A stretch of 64,000 bases of DNA. Source: M3007 sp041392625. Lineage in GTDB: Bacteria > Bacteroidota > Bacteroidia > Chitinophagales > Saprospiraceae. This document shows positions 1 to 9,594 of the stretch, piece after piece. Under the pieces are notes generated by a model. That model was not told where the DNA came from. It ran no database searches and saw only the letters and a list, made by a program, of their open reading frames with translations. A program made the position numbers and the translations under genes. The DNA lies in contig JAWKLR010000008.1 in assembly GCA_041392625.1 (NCBI GenBank), positions 62,001 through 126,000 on the forward strand, written 5' to 3'. Position 1 is the first letter of the stretch. Every line of letters starts with the position of its first letter.

Positions 1-1
1 T

Positions 2-3000
2 TCGGTTCCATTCGCCCTGCACGCTCAAACAGTAACAGACAAAGATGATGCGGATGCAGACCCGGTAAATGAACTTCAAACCCTGACAAAGCTTGGCGAC
101 CAACTGGTGCTTTCTCAGAATGGTGGTTCTGTTTCCATTAACGACAACGATTCGGACCCCCTCAATGAGATACAGAACATCGTGAAAATCGGGAATCAGG
201 TGATGCTTACCCTAAATGGCGGTTCATTTATAGATGAGGTCAATGACAACGATGCCAACCCAACCAATGAATTGCAAACGCTTAGTTTTGATTCCAATAC
301 GAATCAACTTTCGATTTCCAATGGAAATTCAGTAGCAATTCCCACTGGTGGCATGGATGCTGATGCTGATCCGACCAATGAACTCCAGACAATAAGTAAA
401 ACAGGCTCTGTTGTAAGCCTCAGCAATGGTGGCGGGAGTTTCAATGACGATGTAAACGATGCGGATGCAAATCCGAACAACGAGCTGCAAACGATTGTAA
501 AAAATGGATCCATTGTAACGCTTAGCAATGGGGGAGGGAGTTTCACGGATGAGGTCAACGATGCTGACTCAAACCCGGGAAATGAACTTCAAAATCTGAC
601 TTTTAATCCGACAACAAATGAGCTGAGTATCACAAATGGAAATTCCGTTGTGATCCCGACCGGTGGAACAGATGCAGATGCTGACCCAACCAATGAAATT
701 CAGATTCTGACTAAACAGGGGAACACAGTCACCCTGAGCAATGGCGGAGGCTCGTTTACAGATGAAGTCAACGATGCCGACTCCAACCCAAGCAATGAGA
801 TTCAGGTGTTGAGTAAAAATGGTACGCTGGTGAGTTTGAGCAATGGCGGTGGATCTTTTACAGATGAAGTGAATGATGCCGATTCCAACCCGAGCAATGA
901 GATTCAAATATTGAGTAAAACGGGTTCTCTGGTGACGCTGAGTAATGGTGGTGGTTCTTTTGACGATGAGGTTAACGATGCGGACTCCGATCCAACCAAT
1001 GAAATCCAGACCCTCACCCTCAATGGCACTTTCCTGGATTTGAGCGGATCGGGAATTGTTGATCTGGCTCCCATTCTTCCCCCGGGAGGTAGTGACGATC
1101 AATTGCTGACGCTCAATAACAACACCCTGAGTATCGAAGACGGAAATAGTGTTGACTTGAGCGCTATCGCCAGCCCCTGGCAAAACGTATCAAACGGAAT
1201 TGAATACCGACACGGATTTGCTCAAATTCGGGACTCTTTGAATGCATCACTTGCCTTAGTAATGACTCCGGAATTTGTTGCTTCGACAGATATAAATGAC
1301 TATGGATATTTTTTAAAACCCTCTTCTTTAAAGTTTCAAAGCCTGGGAGGTGACAATGGAGTAACTGATATCACCCGCAATGGAATAAATGTATATGCAG
1401 CCGGTATCCCAATAACACAAAGGGCTATTTTAGAGAAAAGCCAGTTACACATTTTTGATGGCGACCTTTCCTCCAAGACAACGTTTGAAGACCTGACGTT
1501 TGAGGATGCCCAATTGGGTGATAAAACAGTACTGGATCGGGATAGTTTATACTTGTTTGAGCCATCTGTTGGCTTGTTGTTTCCCCAGGAAGGGATTGTA
1601 AAGCCCTGGGGTGCTGAATTTAAATTGGGCGATGGCATTACCAGAGCCAGTTATGCACATTGGGGATCAGAAATGGTGGGTTATGAAAATATCGCAGCAT
1701 ATGGTCCGGCAGGTTTGGAGGTAGTTGATCATATCAACCCCAACGATGCTTTTATCCGGTTTTCCCTTTTGCCTGATAGCCTATCCATGACGAATGGACA
1801 AAAAAGCAAGGTTGTTAAACTGGGAACAGAATCCGGTTTCCAGAACGGTGCGCTGCATTTATTTAGTGGTGTGTCCGACAAAAAGATTGCAACACTTGGT
1901 GCTTTTGATCCGGAAGGGAATTATGCAACGCAGGCCAATGGAGAACTGCGTTTATATGATCAGGAAGGTATAGTAAATGCAAGCCTGTCGGGTGGACCCG
2001 AAGGCGGGCGTTTGTGGACTCAATACGATACCTTATATGCCTCTGTTGCCGATGGAAACTTTGCATCCGGAGTTCTTGTAGATGCAGGTGGTGGCCTTCA
2101 GATTTTGGAAGATAAATTTGCAGCAGGTAGGGACTTCACGACAAATAACGGATTTATGTCCATTTTCAGAGAAGGCTTTGTGCCCAGTGCCGGTATGGAA
2201 ATTGCACTTGATCGCGCATGTGTTTTCTCCGATGGATGTTTTGAAATCCGGCTTCCAAACTCAACAACCGGAACGACCTTAATGAGTTATGATGAAATCA
2301 GCTTGTTTGATGAAAACGGAAGTTCTGCTGTTTCACTTTATCGGGATATTTTCAATCCGGCAGTTGGCTACATCCATGGAGGTGGCGCAAGTGGTAATCT
2401 GAATTTTTATGCCGGTGCAAATTTTATTGATGGCGATTTAGATGCCGGAATGTATTCCGTCAGCAATGCTGGCACAGGTGATTTGGCTGGAATGCGCGTA
2501 GGAAGTTCAGGCTATAGTCGGGTGTGGTCAAATGGAGATATTGTAGTTCAGAACGACAATGCTTCCCTTGAGTTCAGTCGCATGGGCGGTTTGGGTTTTG
2601 AAGTGAATCAACTTGATCAGGATATTGCTGCTCAAATGAGTGTTGACATTTTTACAGACGACGGTTTTCTCAACCTGTACGATGGCAGCAATAGTTCAAT
2701 CAATGTAGTTGCAGGGCAAGACCCATATCCGGGGGCATGTGATGGTTGTGGATACATAGCCATTTACGATAGTTTTAGCGTCCCTCAGGCGGGCTTTTAT
2801 ATAGATGAATTTGGCTTTGGAAATGTTTTTGCGGATCTGAAGCCGTTCAGAATGGACCACCCGGAGGAGAAAGACAAAGAGATCTGGTATGTGGCTTTAG
2901 AAGGGCCAGAAGCAGCAGCATACGTGCGCGGAACGGCCGAGTTGGTAAATGGCGAGGCATTTGTTCCATTCCCAGACCATTTCAAGTATGTCGCCAACCC

Positions 3001-3235
3001 GGAAACAATGACAGCAATCGTGACACCACTCTCCATTGATACCTATGGCCTGGCAGTGGTTGAGAAAACCCGGGAGGGAATTATAGTAAAGGAGTTGAAA
3101 GGAGGGACTGGCAATTTTGAGTTTGATTGGGAGGTAAAATGTGTCCGACAAGGACATGAGGAGTTTAAGGTAGTTCGGGATAAAACGAATTATCCGCACC
3201 AACAATCTGAGCAGGCCAAGTACCGTTATCGGTAA
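2..3235 (+). CDS. Large secreted repeat protein, fibre-like (5' end outside window)
   Basis: The reading frame is open from base 2, so the start lies upstream; the first residues (FALHAQT) look like the end of a signal peptide. About ten repeats of roughly 34 residues follow, each with an acidic D-x-D-A-D/N-P-x-N-E-I/L-Q core and a SNGGGSF-type turn. Every few units is a variant ending in a NGNSVxIPTGG-type stretch. The central 500 residues are low-complexity beta-rich sequence. The last ~130 residues (from about FADLKPFRMDHPEE) resemble the C-terminal domain of Bacteroidota tail-fibre-like surface proteins. The Asp-rich loops could bind calcium, which is inference. A hairpin terminator follows. 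Function unknown; adhesin or surface fibre is the most natural guess. Confidence 0.8.
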   Translation, partial: SVPFALHAQTVTDKDDADADPVNELQTLTKLGDQLVLSQNGGSVSINDNDSDPLNEIQNIVKIGNQVMLTLNGGSFIDEVNDNDANPTNELQTLSFDSNTNQLSISNGNSVAIPTGGMDADADPTNELQTISKTGSVVSLSNGGGSFNDDVNDADANPNNELQTIVKNGSIVTLSNGGGSFTDEVNDADSNPGNELQNLTFNPTTNELSITNGNSVVIPTGGTDADADPTNEIQILTKQGNTVTLSNGGGSFTDEVNDADSNPSNEIQVLSKNGTLVSLSNGGGSFTDEVNDADSNPSNEIQILSKTGSLVTLSNGGGSFDDEVNDADSDPTNEIQTLTLNGTFLDLSGSGIVDLAPILPPGGSDDQLLTLNNNTLSIEDGNSVDLSAIASPWQNVSNGIEYRHGFAQIRDSLNASLALVMTPEFVASTDINDYGYFLKPSSLKFQSLGGDNGVTDITRNGINVYAAGIPITQRAILEKSQLHIFDGDLSSKTTFEDLTFEDAQLGDKTVLDRDSLYLFEPSVGLLFPQEGIVKPWGAEFKLGDGITRASYAHWGSEMVGYENIAAYGPAGLEVVDHINPNDAFIRFSLLPDSLSMTNGQKSKVVKLGTESGFQNGALHLFSGVSDKKIATLGAFDPEGNYATQANGELRLYDQEGIVNASLSGGPEGGRLWTQYDTLYASVADGNFASGVLVDAGGGLQILEDKFAAGRDFTTNNGFMSIFREGFVPSAGMEIALDRACVFSDGCFEIRLPNSTTGTTLMSYDEISLFDENGSSAVSLYRDIFNPAVGYIHGGGASGNLNFYAGANFIDGDLDAGMYSVSNAGTGDLAGMRVGSSGYSRVWSNGDIVVQNDNASLEFSRMGGLGFEVNQLDQDIAAQMSVDIFTDDGFLNLYDGSNSSINVVAGQDPYPGACDGCGYIAIYDSFSVPQAGFYIDEFGFGNVFADLKPFRMDHPEEKDKEIWYVALEGPEAAAYVRGTAELVNGEAFVPFPDHFKYVANPETMTAIVTPLSIDTYGLAVVEKTREGIIVKELKGGTGNFEFDWEVKCVRQGHEEFKVVRDKTNYPHQQSEQAKYRYR

Positions 3236-3315
3236 GCAACGGACTGCGCAACTCCAACATAAAACCTGAATCCCTACACAAGCCTTTTGAAGTGCAAATT
3301 CATTTGGTAAAATAG

Positions 3316-3350
3316 ACCGCAGTGCCTGGAAAACCGGGCCTGCGGTTTTA
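3316..3350 (+). terminator. Rho-independent terminator of the repeat protein gene
   Basis: Arms ACCGCAG and CTGCGGT enclose an inner TGCCTGG/CCGGGC pairing with an AAAA loop, followed by TTTTA. It sits just after the stop of the repeat protein and just before the end of the convergent helicase gene. Confidence 0.75.
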
Positions 3351-3370
3351 TTGCTTCACAATGCAATCCA

Positions 3371-5454
3371 TTATTGCAAATACGACCAGGCTGTATCGTA
3401 TTGGCCGTGTTTTTCAACATAATCCAGAAAAGATTGATAGAATTTGTTGTTGCCAATGGTAGCACTGTCTCCGACAACAACCAGGAGCATTTGGGCTCGG
3501 GTCATAGCCACATTCATTCGGCGGTAATCGCTTAGGAACCCAATTTCATTGCGGTTATTGGATCGCACCAAACTGATGTACACAACTTGTCGCTCCTGGC
3601 CTTGAAACCCATCAATGGTTTGGACAATCAACCTGGGGGCTGCATGTTCTTCCCCAGGTGTAGCCTGAAGCAGTGGTTTCAATACGGGGTCGTCTGCTAC
3701 CAATTGGTTGAGCTGGTTTACTTGTTCCCGATAGGGAGACAGAACGGCGACTTCAGGATATGCTCCATCCGGGAACTTCTTCAAGAGTTGCAAAAGGTGC
3801 TCTCTAATCAGAAGGGCTTCTTCCGGATTGGATCGGCTTGCTCTTCTGGATGCATTATGGCTTGGAGCCTGTTGCTCATCGAATCCACACCCCGCGGTAT
3901 CAATAAACAGCAAAGGGGTTTCTGTATCCTCCAGACCGGGTACAATTTCCTGCAAGTCCCGTTCTTTAACAGATGGGTGGGCCTCCAGTGCATTTTGGTA
4001 AAACCAGGAATTGGAAAAACCCATAATAACCTGGTGCATTCGATATTGTACTTTAAGCAAATTGACCTGCTCTGGAAATTGTTCCAGACACCGTTCGATC
4101 AACGTGTGCGACAAGCCTTCCCGGTTGGCCTCCTGGCTTTTAACGGTGGGGGGAAGCTGAAAAGGGTCGCCTGCAAGAATTACTCTGCTGCTTTTTATAA
4201 TTGGAATCCAGGCGGCAGGTTCCAATGCCTGGGCAGCCTCATCGATGATGCAGGTTCGAAACCGGTAATTTTGCAAAAATGGATGTGCTGCTCCCACGAG
4301 TGTACACACAACTGCCTGAGCGCCGCTGATAATTTGATCGATGATTCGATTCTCAAGTGTTCGGCTCCATTCTTCCAGTTCGCGAGCCTGGCGTTTCAGG
4401 TGCTCCCGTTCTCTGCGTTCCTCTGCACCAAAGTGGCGTTTAAATTGCCTTGCTGAGCGCCGATATTCTGCAGCCTGGATTTTTACCTTTTTTAGGTTTT
4501 TACTTTCCGGATGGTTGGCCAATTGCGCATCCAGGGTGTGCCGCACAACCTGCTCATCGATTCGACTGAGGTTGCCAATGCGAACAACCAGAAGACCTTT
4601 TTCAGCCAATCGCTCTGTCAGCAAGTCCGCAGCCGTATTGCTGGGGGCTGTTACCAAAACGGTATTTTCTCTGGCGCATAGCATTTGGATCGCAGCCACC
4701 ATGGTAGTCGTTTTTCCTGTCCCGGGCGGCCCGTGAACCACTGCTATATCTCTGGCTGCCAAAATATCCTGGATAGCCTCTTTTTGTGATTCATTCAGCG
4801 AGTTGTCAATGGGGGAGGAGGATGAAAAAAGATGTTGCGGCATCACGGCCTCCGGGCTGAGTCCTTCGGTATATCGGTCGTGCCAGGCCCATAGTTCGTC
4901 GCGCGTAGCCTGTTCCGGGCTCAATGCGGATCGGTCCAAAAAACGCAAGGGCTTTTTACCGAGTAGGATATCCCGCAATTCGGAAAGGCGATTGCCTTTG
5001 GCTGAAATTACCTGTTCCAAGGCCTTTTCCATTTCCCGGTAACTCCGATCATCGAACAACAGGTCAACCCCAATTTGCCTTCATTGAGCTAATCCGGTAT
5101 ATCGCGACTGTGCAGGATAATTTTCATCCGGTTTTTTTCAACGTATTGAATGATCCCTTCTTTTTCGCTGTGTTTGACATGCGGTGCCTGCGTGAATAAT
5201 TTCACAGATTGCCCTGCCCGTAAACGATGGGGTTCATTGAGTTGAGTGGTTCGTTCTACGACGACAAAGGCTTTTTCTCCAAGAGCAAATCCGGTTTTTA
5301 CAACGGATAAAGGAGACCAGGCATACCCGTTTTCAACCCGCTCTTTAAGGGGTTTCTCACGTACAAACCGCAGAAACTCCTGTTGGTCAGCCTGCTTCTC
5401 CAGCTGGAGTGCATGTTGCAACTGAATAAAATAACTGGATTGGGATTCTGACAT
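3371..5454 (-). pseudogene. SF1 DNA/RNA helicase, UPF1/IGHMBP2-like, interrupted by a stop and a frameshift
   Basis: The product is a superfamily 1 ATP-dependent helicase of about 694 residues if repaired. The N-terminal piece (5454-5089) is the beta-barrel-like domain typical of bacterial SMUBP-2-like helicases. The rest carries Walker A GPPGTGKT, motif II IDEAAQA, GDPFQLPP, QYRMH, SPYREQ, DGFQGQE and the C-terminal NVAMTRA motif. Between the two, the frame is cut by TAG at 5091-5089, where the family usually has Trp (one base from TGG). It is cut again by a one-base loss in the GGGG run at 5068-5071; five G would restore L-G-V-D-L-L. The downstream part could start at TTG 5059, but that removes the N-terminal domain. 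Either a recent pseudogene or two consensus errors within 20 bases. Confidence 0.85.
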
Positions 5455-5490
5455 GCTGCAAAGATAGCCGAGTGAATGGTACCCAAAATG

Positions 5491-5660
5491 GAAAAATGAA
5501 AAAAAGCGTAGTGGCGCAGCGTTAACCCGCCCCCGATATTTGTAACATCAAATCAATTGAACACGCTTCATAATTGACCCCAAAACTTGAAACCCCTAGA
5601 ATCCAGTGTTTTGAATGTATCTGATCCCGCCCTGTGCGGGGTCAGTACATTTCAGGCCGA
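5491..5660 (+). repeat. Diverged copy of the 5' region of the next gene (remnant)
   Basis: This stretch aligns with 5786-5960: an A-rich start, then CGTAGTGG, GATATTTGT, ATTGACCCC against CTATGACCCC, and a terminal palindrome. The copy has TTG where the intact gene has ATG and reaches a stop inside the would-be signal peptide. It looks like the decayed 5' end of a tandem duplicate. It fills most of the 425-base gap between the helicase and the next gene; nothing else is recognised there. Confidence 0.55.
5621..5645. repeat. Palindrome, copy 1
   Basis: CTGATCCCGC and GCGGGGTCAG form a ten-base stem with one G-T pair around a five-base loop. It corresponds to the palindrome inside the signal-peptide codons of the next gene. 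Confidence 0.6.
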
Positions 5661-5879
5661 AACACCATAGGTTAGGTGTTTAATGGGGTGGTTAAGAAAC
5701 TGTTATATAGCCCGCAAATAATATAATCGCGCGTTTTAGCAAAATCTTGAATTATTCATAAGGCAAGTATGCAATTTGAAAATACATTAAATGGAAAAAC
5801 GAAAAAATCCGTAGTGGTATGGTTGAGAATTGCCCCGGATATTTGTGATACCAATTAGATATATATACGCCTCATACCT

Positions 5880-6332
5880 ATGACCCCGAAAAACCCCTTA
5901 ATACCTTATGTTCTTTTGTGTCTGATCCCGCTTTGCGGGATCAGCGCACAGAACGGAGGATCTGCCCAAAGACGTTCATTCAGATACCTGGCCCATACCG
6001 AATTTGCCGGACCTCAGATTGAATGTATGCATATGGATAGTATGAATGTTCTGGATACAGTAGATGTGTTGGCCCTGAATCCATTTGGAGAACTGGGCCT
6101 TCCCATCCAGGACTATTGCGAGCAATATGGCACCCCAATTTATACCGATGGAACAGCTGTTTTTCGAACCCGGTACAACTGGACGATCGCACCCGGTGGC
6201 CTGCTGATCATTTGTTATTTTTTAATAGAAGAAAGCCTTTCAGGCGAACCCCTGGGCTCCCGCATTCAGGTAGTAGTAATCGATCAGCAGGCCCGGATTG
6301 TAGGGCAGACGCCGGTATGGGATAGTGGGTGA
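5880..6332 (+). CDS. Small secreted protein, unknown function
   Basis: A 150-residue protein with a clear Sec signal peptide (residues 1-24, cleavage after GISA-Q). No known domain is recognised. Two cysteines (IEC and DYC) and a hydrophobic LLIICYFLI segment near residue 115 suggest a compact beta domain. Its 5' region is duplicated upstream as a decayed copy. The signal-peptide codons contain a perfect ten-base inverted repeat at 5922-5944 with a three-base loop, which could fold in the mRNA near the start. First intact gene of a run of short secreted and lipoprotein genes. Confidence 0.6.
   Translation: MTPKNPLIPYVLLCLIPLCGISAQNGGSAQRRSFRYLAHTEFAGPQIECMHMDSMNVLDTVDVLALNPFGELGLPIQDYCEQYGTPIYTDGTAVFRTRYNWTIAPGGLLIICYFLIEESLSGEPLGSRIQVVVIDQQARIVGQTPVWDSG
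5922..5944. repeat. Perfect palindrome inside signal-peptide codons, copy 2
   Basis: CTGATCCCGC, TTT, GCGGGATCAG: a perfect ten-base stem 42 bases after the start codon. The same element stands in the remnant copy at 5621-5645. Confidence 0.7.
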
Positions 6333-6390
6333 TCCAACAAGTTATTTCTAGAATATCCCCCTTTTATAAACCCCTTAAAATCACTACAAA

Positions 6391-7545
6391 ATGAAAAAGG
6401 CTTTAATTTTTTCTGTTTTTCTTTCACTCCTCTGTTTTACCTCATGTAAAAATGACGATGAAAAAATTCAATTTGAAGGAACTTCCCTACAAACGGATTA
6501 TGAAATCGAAAATTCAATTTCTAGCGGGTTGACAGGAAGCATTCTGTACCTAAAAGATGATGCCGACTTCAAGTCGCTGGTATTTCAGTTGCTTCCTCCC
6601 GATGTAAATATTGATCGCGTTGTTTCGTTAATTGCATATACTGATCAAGCAATTCCAGATATTAAAATCATAAGAAAAGAAGATGTGGCTTATCTATCTG
6701 TATTTCACCAACCTGAACTTGGGAAAATGAAACATGATTTTTTTCGGATTGATGGCGATGCATTTATCAAAGAGGAAAGATTTTGTGCATTAACTCCAGT
6801 TGTCTCTGCAAACCATGCACAATCAATTTTGGAATTAATTAAGCGAGAAAACTCTAGCTTAAATGCCTATAGTGTGATTCAAAATTATTCAAACCGGAGT
6901 TTTTACGATTCTCCTGAGAACCTAAAAATCAAGCTTACATATCAATTGTTTAAGAGTATAAACATTGCAAAAGCAACTTCTGATCGAGACACCCCTTGGT
7001 CATCGCAGCGTTGTGCAAGTCCTTGTGATCCAAATCAAGGGTGTGATTGCCTGACATTGCCTCCTGAAGAAGCTGGAGGTTCTCCGGAGTACTATTGTGA
7101 TGCCTGTGTATGCCCATTCAGTATTGTGGCTGACGATGTGGATTTTCCAGTTGAATATGAGTCATTTTTTGAGTTTGAACCTTATTATGAATTTAGAGAC
7201 AACTTCTTGTCCAACTATCTTATAGGGCAGAAATATATATCCTATTACTATGCACTGGGATACTTTTTGAAAACCAATAATTTATTCACTACCAATATAA
7301 TTATTGAAACAGCGAAGGTTTCTCCAAAAGTATTTGAAATTGTACAAAAGCTGAATTCCTTTCCTGAAGGTTCTTCTTCAATTTTGATCACCGAGTCTAC
7401 TAAGGTGCAGCTCCTAGACTTAATTGATAAATACAAAGCACTATCAACAAATGCAGACTTTCATACCATGCTAAATGAAATCTCATCTGATATTGAGTTT
7501 TACTCCGAGAAGTCTATAAGCCAGGTAATGGAAGAAATTAACTGA
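6391..7545 (+). CDS. Lipoprotein with Cys-rich segment and CFI-box-like C-terminus
   Basis: A 384-residue lipoprotein: lipobox LCFTSC at residues 14-19, followed by KNDDE, an acidic stretch like the Bacteroidota surface-export signal. Residues about 205-245 hold a cysteine cluster (CASPCDPNQGCDC ... CDACVC). The following EFRDNFLSNYLIGQKYISYYY segment resembles the helical part of CFI-box-CTERM domains (FRD-x-yL ... G-x-x-f-x-x-y-Y), though no CFI box itself is seen. Likely anchored at the cell surface. Function unknown. Base composition is more AT-rich than in neighbouring housekeeping genes. Confidence 0.7.
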   Translation: MKKALIFSVFLSLLCFTSCKNDDEKIQFEGTSLQTDYEIENSISSGLTGSILYLKDDADFKSLVFQLLPPDVNIDRVVSLIAYTDQAIPDIKIIRKEDVAYLSVFHQPELGKMKHDFFRIDGDAFIKEERFCALTPVVSANHAQSILELIKRENSSLNAYSVIQNYSNRSFYDSPENLKIKLTYQLFKSINIAKATSDRDTPWSSQRCASPCDPNQGCDCLTLPPEEAGGSPEYYCDACVCPFSIVADDVDFPVEYESFFEFEPYYEFRDNFLSNYLIGQKYISYYYALGYFLKTNNLFTTNIIIETAKVSPKVFEIVQKLNSFPEGSSSILITESTKVQLLDLIDKYKALSTNADFHTMLNEISSDIEFYSEKSISQVMEEIN

Positions 7546-7671
7546 GTTGGCTAGTAATGAATGAAATTGGTGTTGGAGTATTGGGTGGGTAAGACTATGA
7601 AAACTCTAAAACCTGCTCAATACTCCAAACTGATTAAAGTCAATTTATTCACAATTAAAGATCTATTTGAA

Positions 7672-8103
7672 ATGACAATTAAAACCCAATCCACTGCCTT
7701 TTTCTGCCTGCTCATTTTCCTCTTGCCATCCTGCAAGCAAGCCATGGTAGATCTAGAATTTACCGGAGCATCCTACAAGTCTCAAATGGCGCCAGTAGAG
7801 GTTTTTTTTAATAAAATAAAATACCGAAATGCCCGGATTTCAATTGGTGATGAATTGATCTTTACCAGCGATTCTACCTGTACATTTTCAAGTTGTTCCG
7901 GCATTGAGCATTTGTGTCGGTATGAAGTGAAAGGCGACAAAATGACCATTACAAGTTTGGATGGAACAACCGGTTTTTTTGCACCACAGGATGTCCGGAT
8001 TTCCGAAGATGAACTATTTAGTGTGACCACCTACGAAGGCGCCCCCTTTGTTCGAAAATTTCACCGAGTAAAAAAAGAAACTAAACTCAATACCATTTTA
8101 TAA
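7672..8103 (+). CDS. Small lipoprotein, unknown function
   Basis: About 143 residues from the ATG at 7672; an upstream ATG at 7561 in frame would put 37 charged residues before the signal peptide, so the internal start is preferred. Signal sequence FFCLLIFLLPSC with lipobox cysteine, then a predicted beta-rich domain with two close cysteines (CTFSSC) and another at HLC. No family recognised. Follows the CFI-box-like lipoprotein and precedes another lipoprotein on the same strand, so possibly cotranscribed. Confidence 0.6.
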   Translation: MTIKTQSTAFFCLLIFLLPSCKQAMVDLEFTGASYKSQMAPVEVFFNKIKYRNARISIGDELIFTSDSTCTFSSCSGIEHLCRYEVKGDKMTITSLDGTTGFFAPQDVRISEDELFSVTTYEGAPFVRKFHRVKKETKLNTIL

Positions 8104-8155
8104 CCTCAGACCATGCCCCAAAAAACCAGCATGGCTTGAACAACTCCAAGTACCC

Positions 8156-9589
8156 ATGAAACTAGTACGAAAATCCAAATGGGTTCAGGCGCTTTGCCTG
8201 TTCCTGGCAGTCAACATTCTGTTTGCCAGCTGTTCAGCAGAATACCTGAATTCCGCGCCCAATTGTTCGGGTGCTATTCCCTCTGCATTGAGTATGGATG
8301 GCGACAAGATCTCCTTGTATTCTGAACGTATGTTTGAATTGGTTTACTCACTCGGAAAACAGGAGGCCGGACAAACCGAGCAGGAACAGTTTGAATACTT
8401 TTTTGGCAATGCCAGTCAATCCAGCCAGTTCCTTTCTTCCTTTAATGAATTTGCTCAAGACTATGCTGAAAAGGGATTTCAAAACTATGTGAGCGATGCA
8501 GAACACATATCCAATGATGTGAAAAGTTATTTGCAAACCTATGCGAGTGATTTGGAAACCTTTTTGCTGGGGTCAGAGCCATCCCTGGAAGATTTTATTT
8601 CATTTCAGAACAGCCGTAAAGCTGCGCTGTCGAGCCTGAATTTGTGTCAAAATGACCAGGAATTGCTTTCGTTTGTCCACAATTTTACCATTGGGGCTGG
8701 TCGCTTTTTCTATAAATTTCAGTCGGTAGGCGCAACAGAACGCGGCTGTGATAACTTCTGGCAGGAATTACTTTGTGTTACGTTAGGCGCGACGGTAGCA
8801 CTTTCCATTGCGGTGCTTTTGTCTTCATTGACGTTTGTGGCCAATGTCGGAATTGTTGTTCAAAACGGCGACGGGACACAGGCACAGGTACCCCAGGGAG
8901 ATGAACCGTCAATTGCCTTTATCCTTGGACTAATTATTGGTGTTCGTGCCGGAATTTCTTTTCACAGTTGGTGCTGCTCCTGGTTTGATGAGGACCTGCC
9001 GGAGTGCTCCGGGCCAACCGGATCGGTTCTGACCGAAACCAGTTGCGGTGAGTATAACTACCGGGAATTTGGCGCTGCATCCCTGACGCTTACCCAGTGG
9101 AACAATATCAATGCAGAGCCTGTGATAGCTGTCACTCCTTTTCCAGTAATTAATTTCAAAGTGACGGACTTTGGAATGCCTACTACACTATCAGGGACAA
9201 CCACATGCATGAGTGGGGCGGAAGTCAACAATTATCCCCTTTTGGGTATGGAAGGAATTTTGGGCAATAGCCTGTTTCCGCTGGCCTGGGTTCAGTCGGC
9301 TCCGCAGAGTTTTACCTATTTTCCTGAGGAAATTGATCCACTGCACGGTTCTTCTACCTTTGAAAATACCATTACAGTCAGTGTAAACATTCCGGCAAAC
9401 GACATACATACATTCAATTGGGCAGTGAATACACCCCACACCATTGTTGCAGGAGGTACCAGTGATTCAAACTTTGCCCGGATCAAGGTTCCGAGTGGCT
9501 CAGCACCCGATTTGAACATCGGTGTAACCGCCACCAATACCTGCTTAAATATTTCAGAGACACTCAATGCAACGGTCATTATAAACTAG
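8156..9589 (+). CDS. Lipoprotein with two hydrophobic segments, unknown function
   Basis: A 477-residue protein with lipobox ILFASC (cysteine near residue 26). Residues 50-180 look helical. Two hydrophobic stretches follow: near 207-235 (VTLGATVALSIAVLLSSLTFVANVGIVV) and near 255-270 (FILGLIIGVRAG), then HSWCCSWFDE. The C-terminal ~190 residues are beta-rich with an immunoglobulin/PKD-like look (TFNWAVNTPHTIVAGG). The internal hydrophobic segments are odd for a surface lipoprotein. The next lipoprotein starts six bases after the stop, indicating an operon. Confidence 0.65.
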   Translation: MKLVRKSKWVQALCLFLAVNILFASCSAEYLNSAPNCSGAIPSALSMDGDKISLYSERMFELVYSLGKQEAGQTEQEQFEYFFGNASQSSQFLSSFNEFAQDYAEKGFQNYVSDAEHISNDVKSYLQTYASDLETFLLGSEPSLEDFISFQNSRKAALSSLNLCQNDQELLSFVHNFTIGAGRFFYKFQSVGATERGCDNFWQELLCVTLGATVALSIAVLLSSLTFVANVGIVVQNGDGTQAQVPQGDEPSIAFILGLIIGVRAGISFHSWCCSWFDEDLPECSGPTGSVLTETSCGEYNYREFGAASLTLTQWNNINAEPVIAVTPFPVINFKVTDFGMPTTLSGTTTCMSGAEVNNYPLLGMEGILGNSLFPLAWVQSAPQSFTYFPEEIDPLHGSSTFENTITVSVNIPANDIHTFNWAVNTPHTIVAGGTSDSNFARIKVPSGSAPDLNIGVTATNTCLNISETLNATVIIN

Positions 9590-9594
9590 CAATT

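Noticed and set aside
2..1150. Direct repeats as a possible CRISPR array
   Set aside because: The repeats are in-frame with one protein, have no unique spacers of constant length, and no Cas genes are present.
3587..4456. A 289-residue open frame opposite the helicase
   Set aside because: It is a mirror of the helicase on the other strand, has no domain and no start signal, and shows no codon pattern of its own.
3371..5454. Defence-system helicase
   Set aside because: Only an SF1 IGHMBP2-like helicase is seen, without nuclease, methylase or other defence partners.
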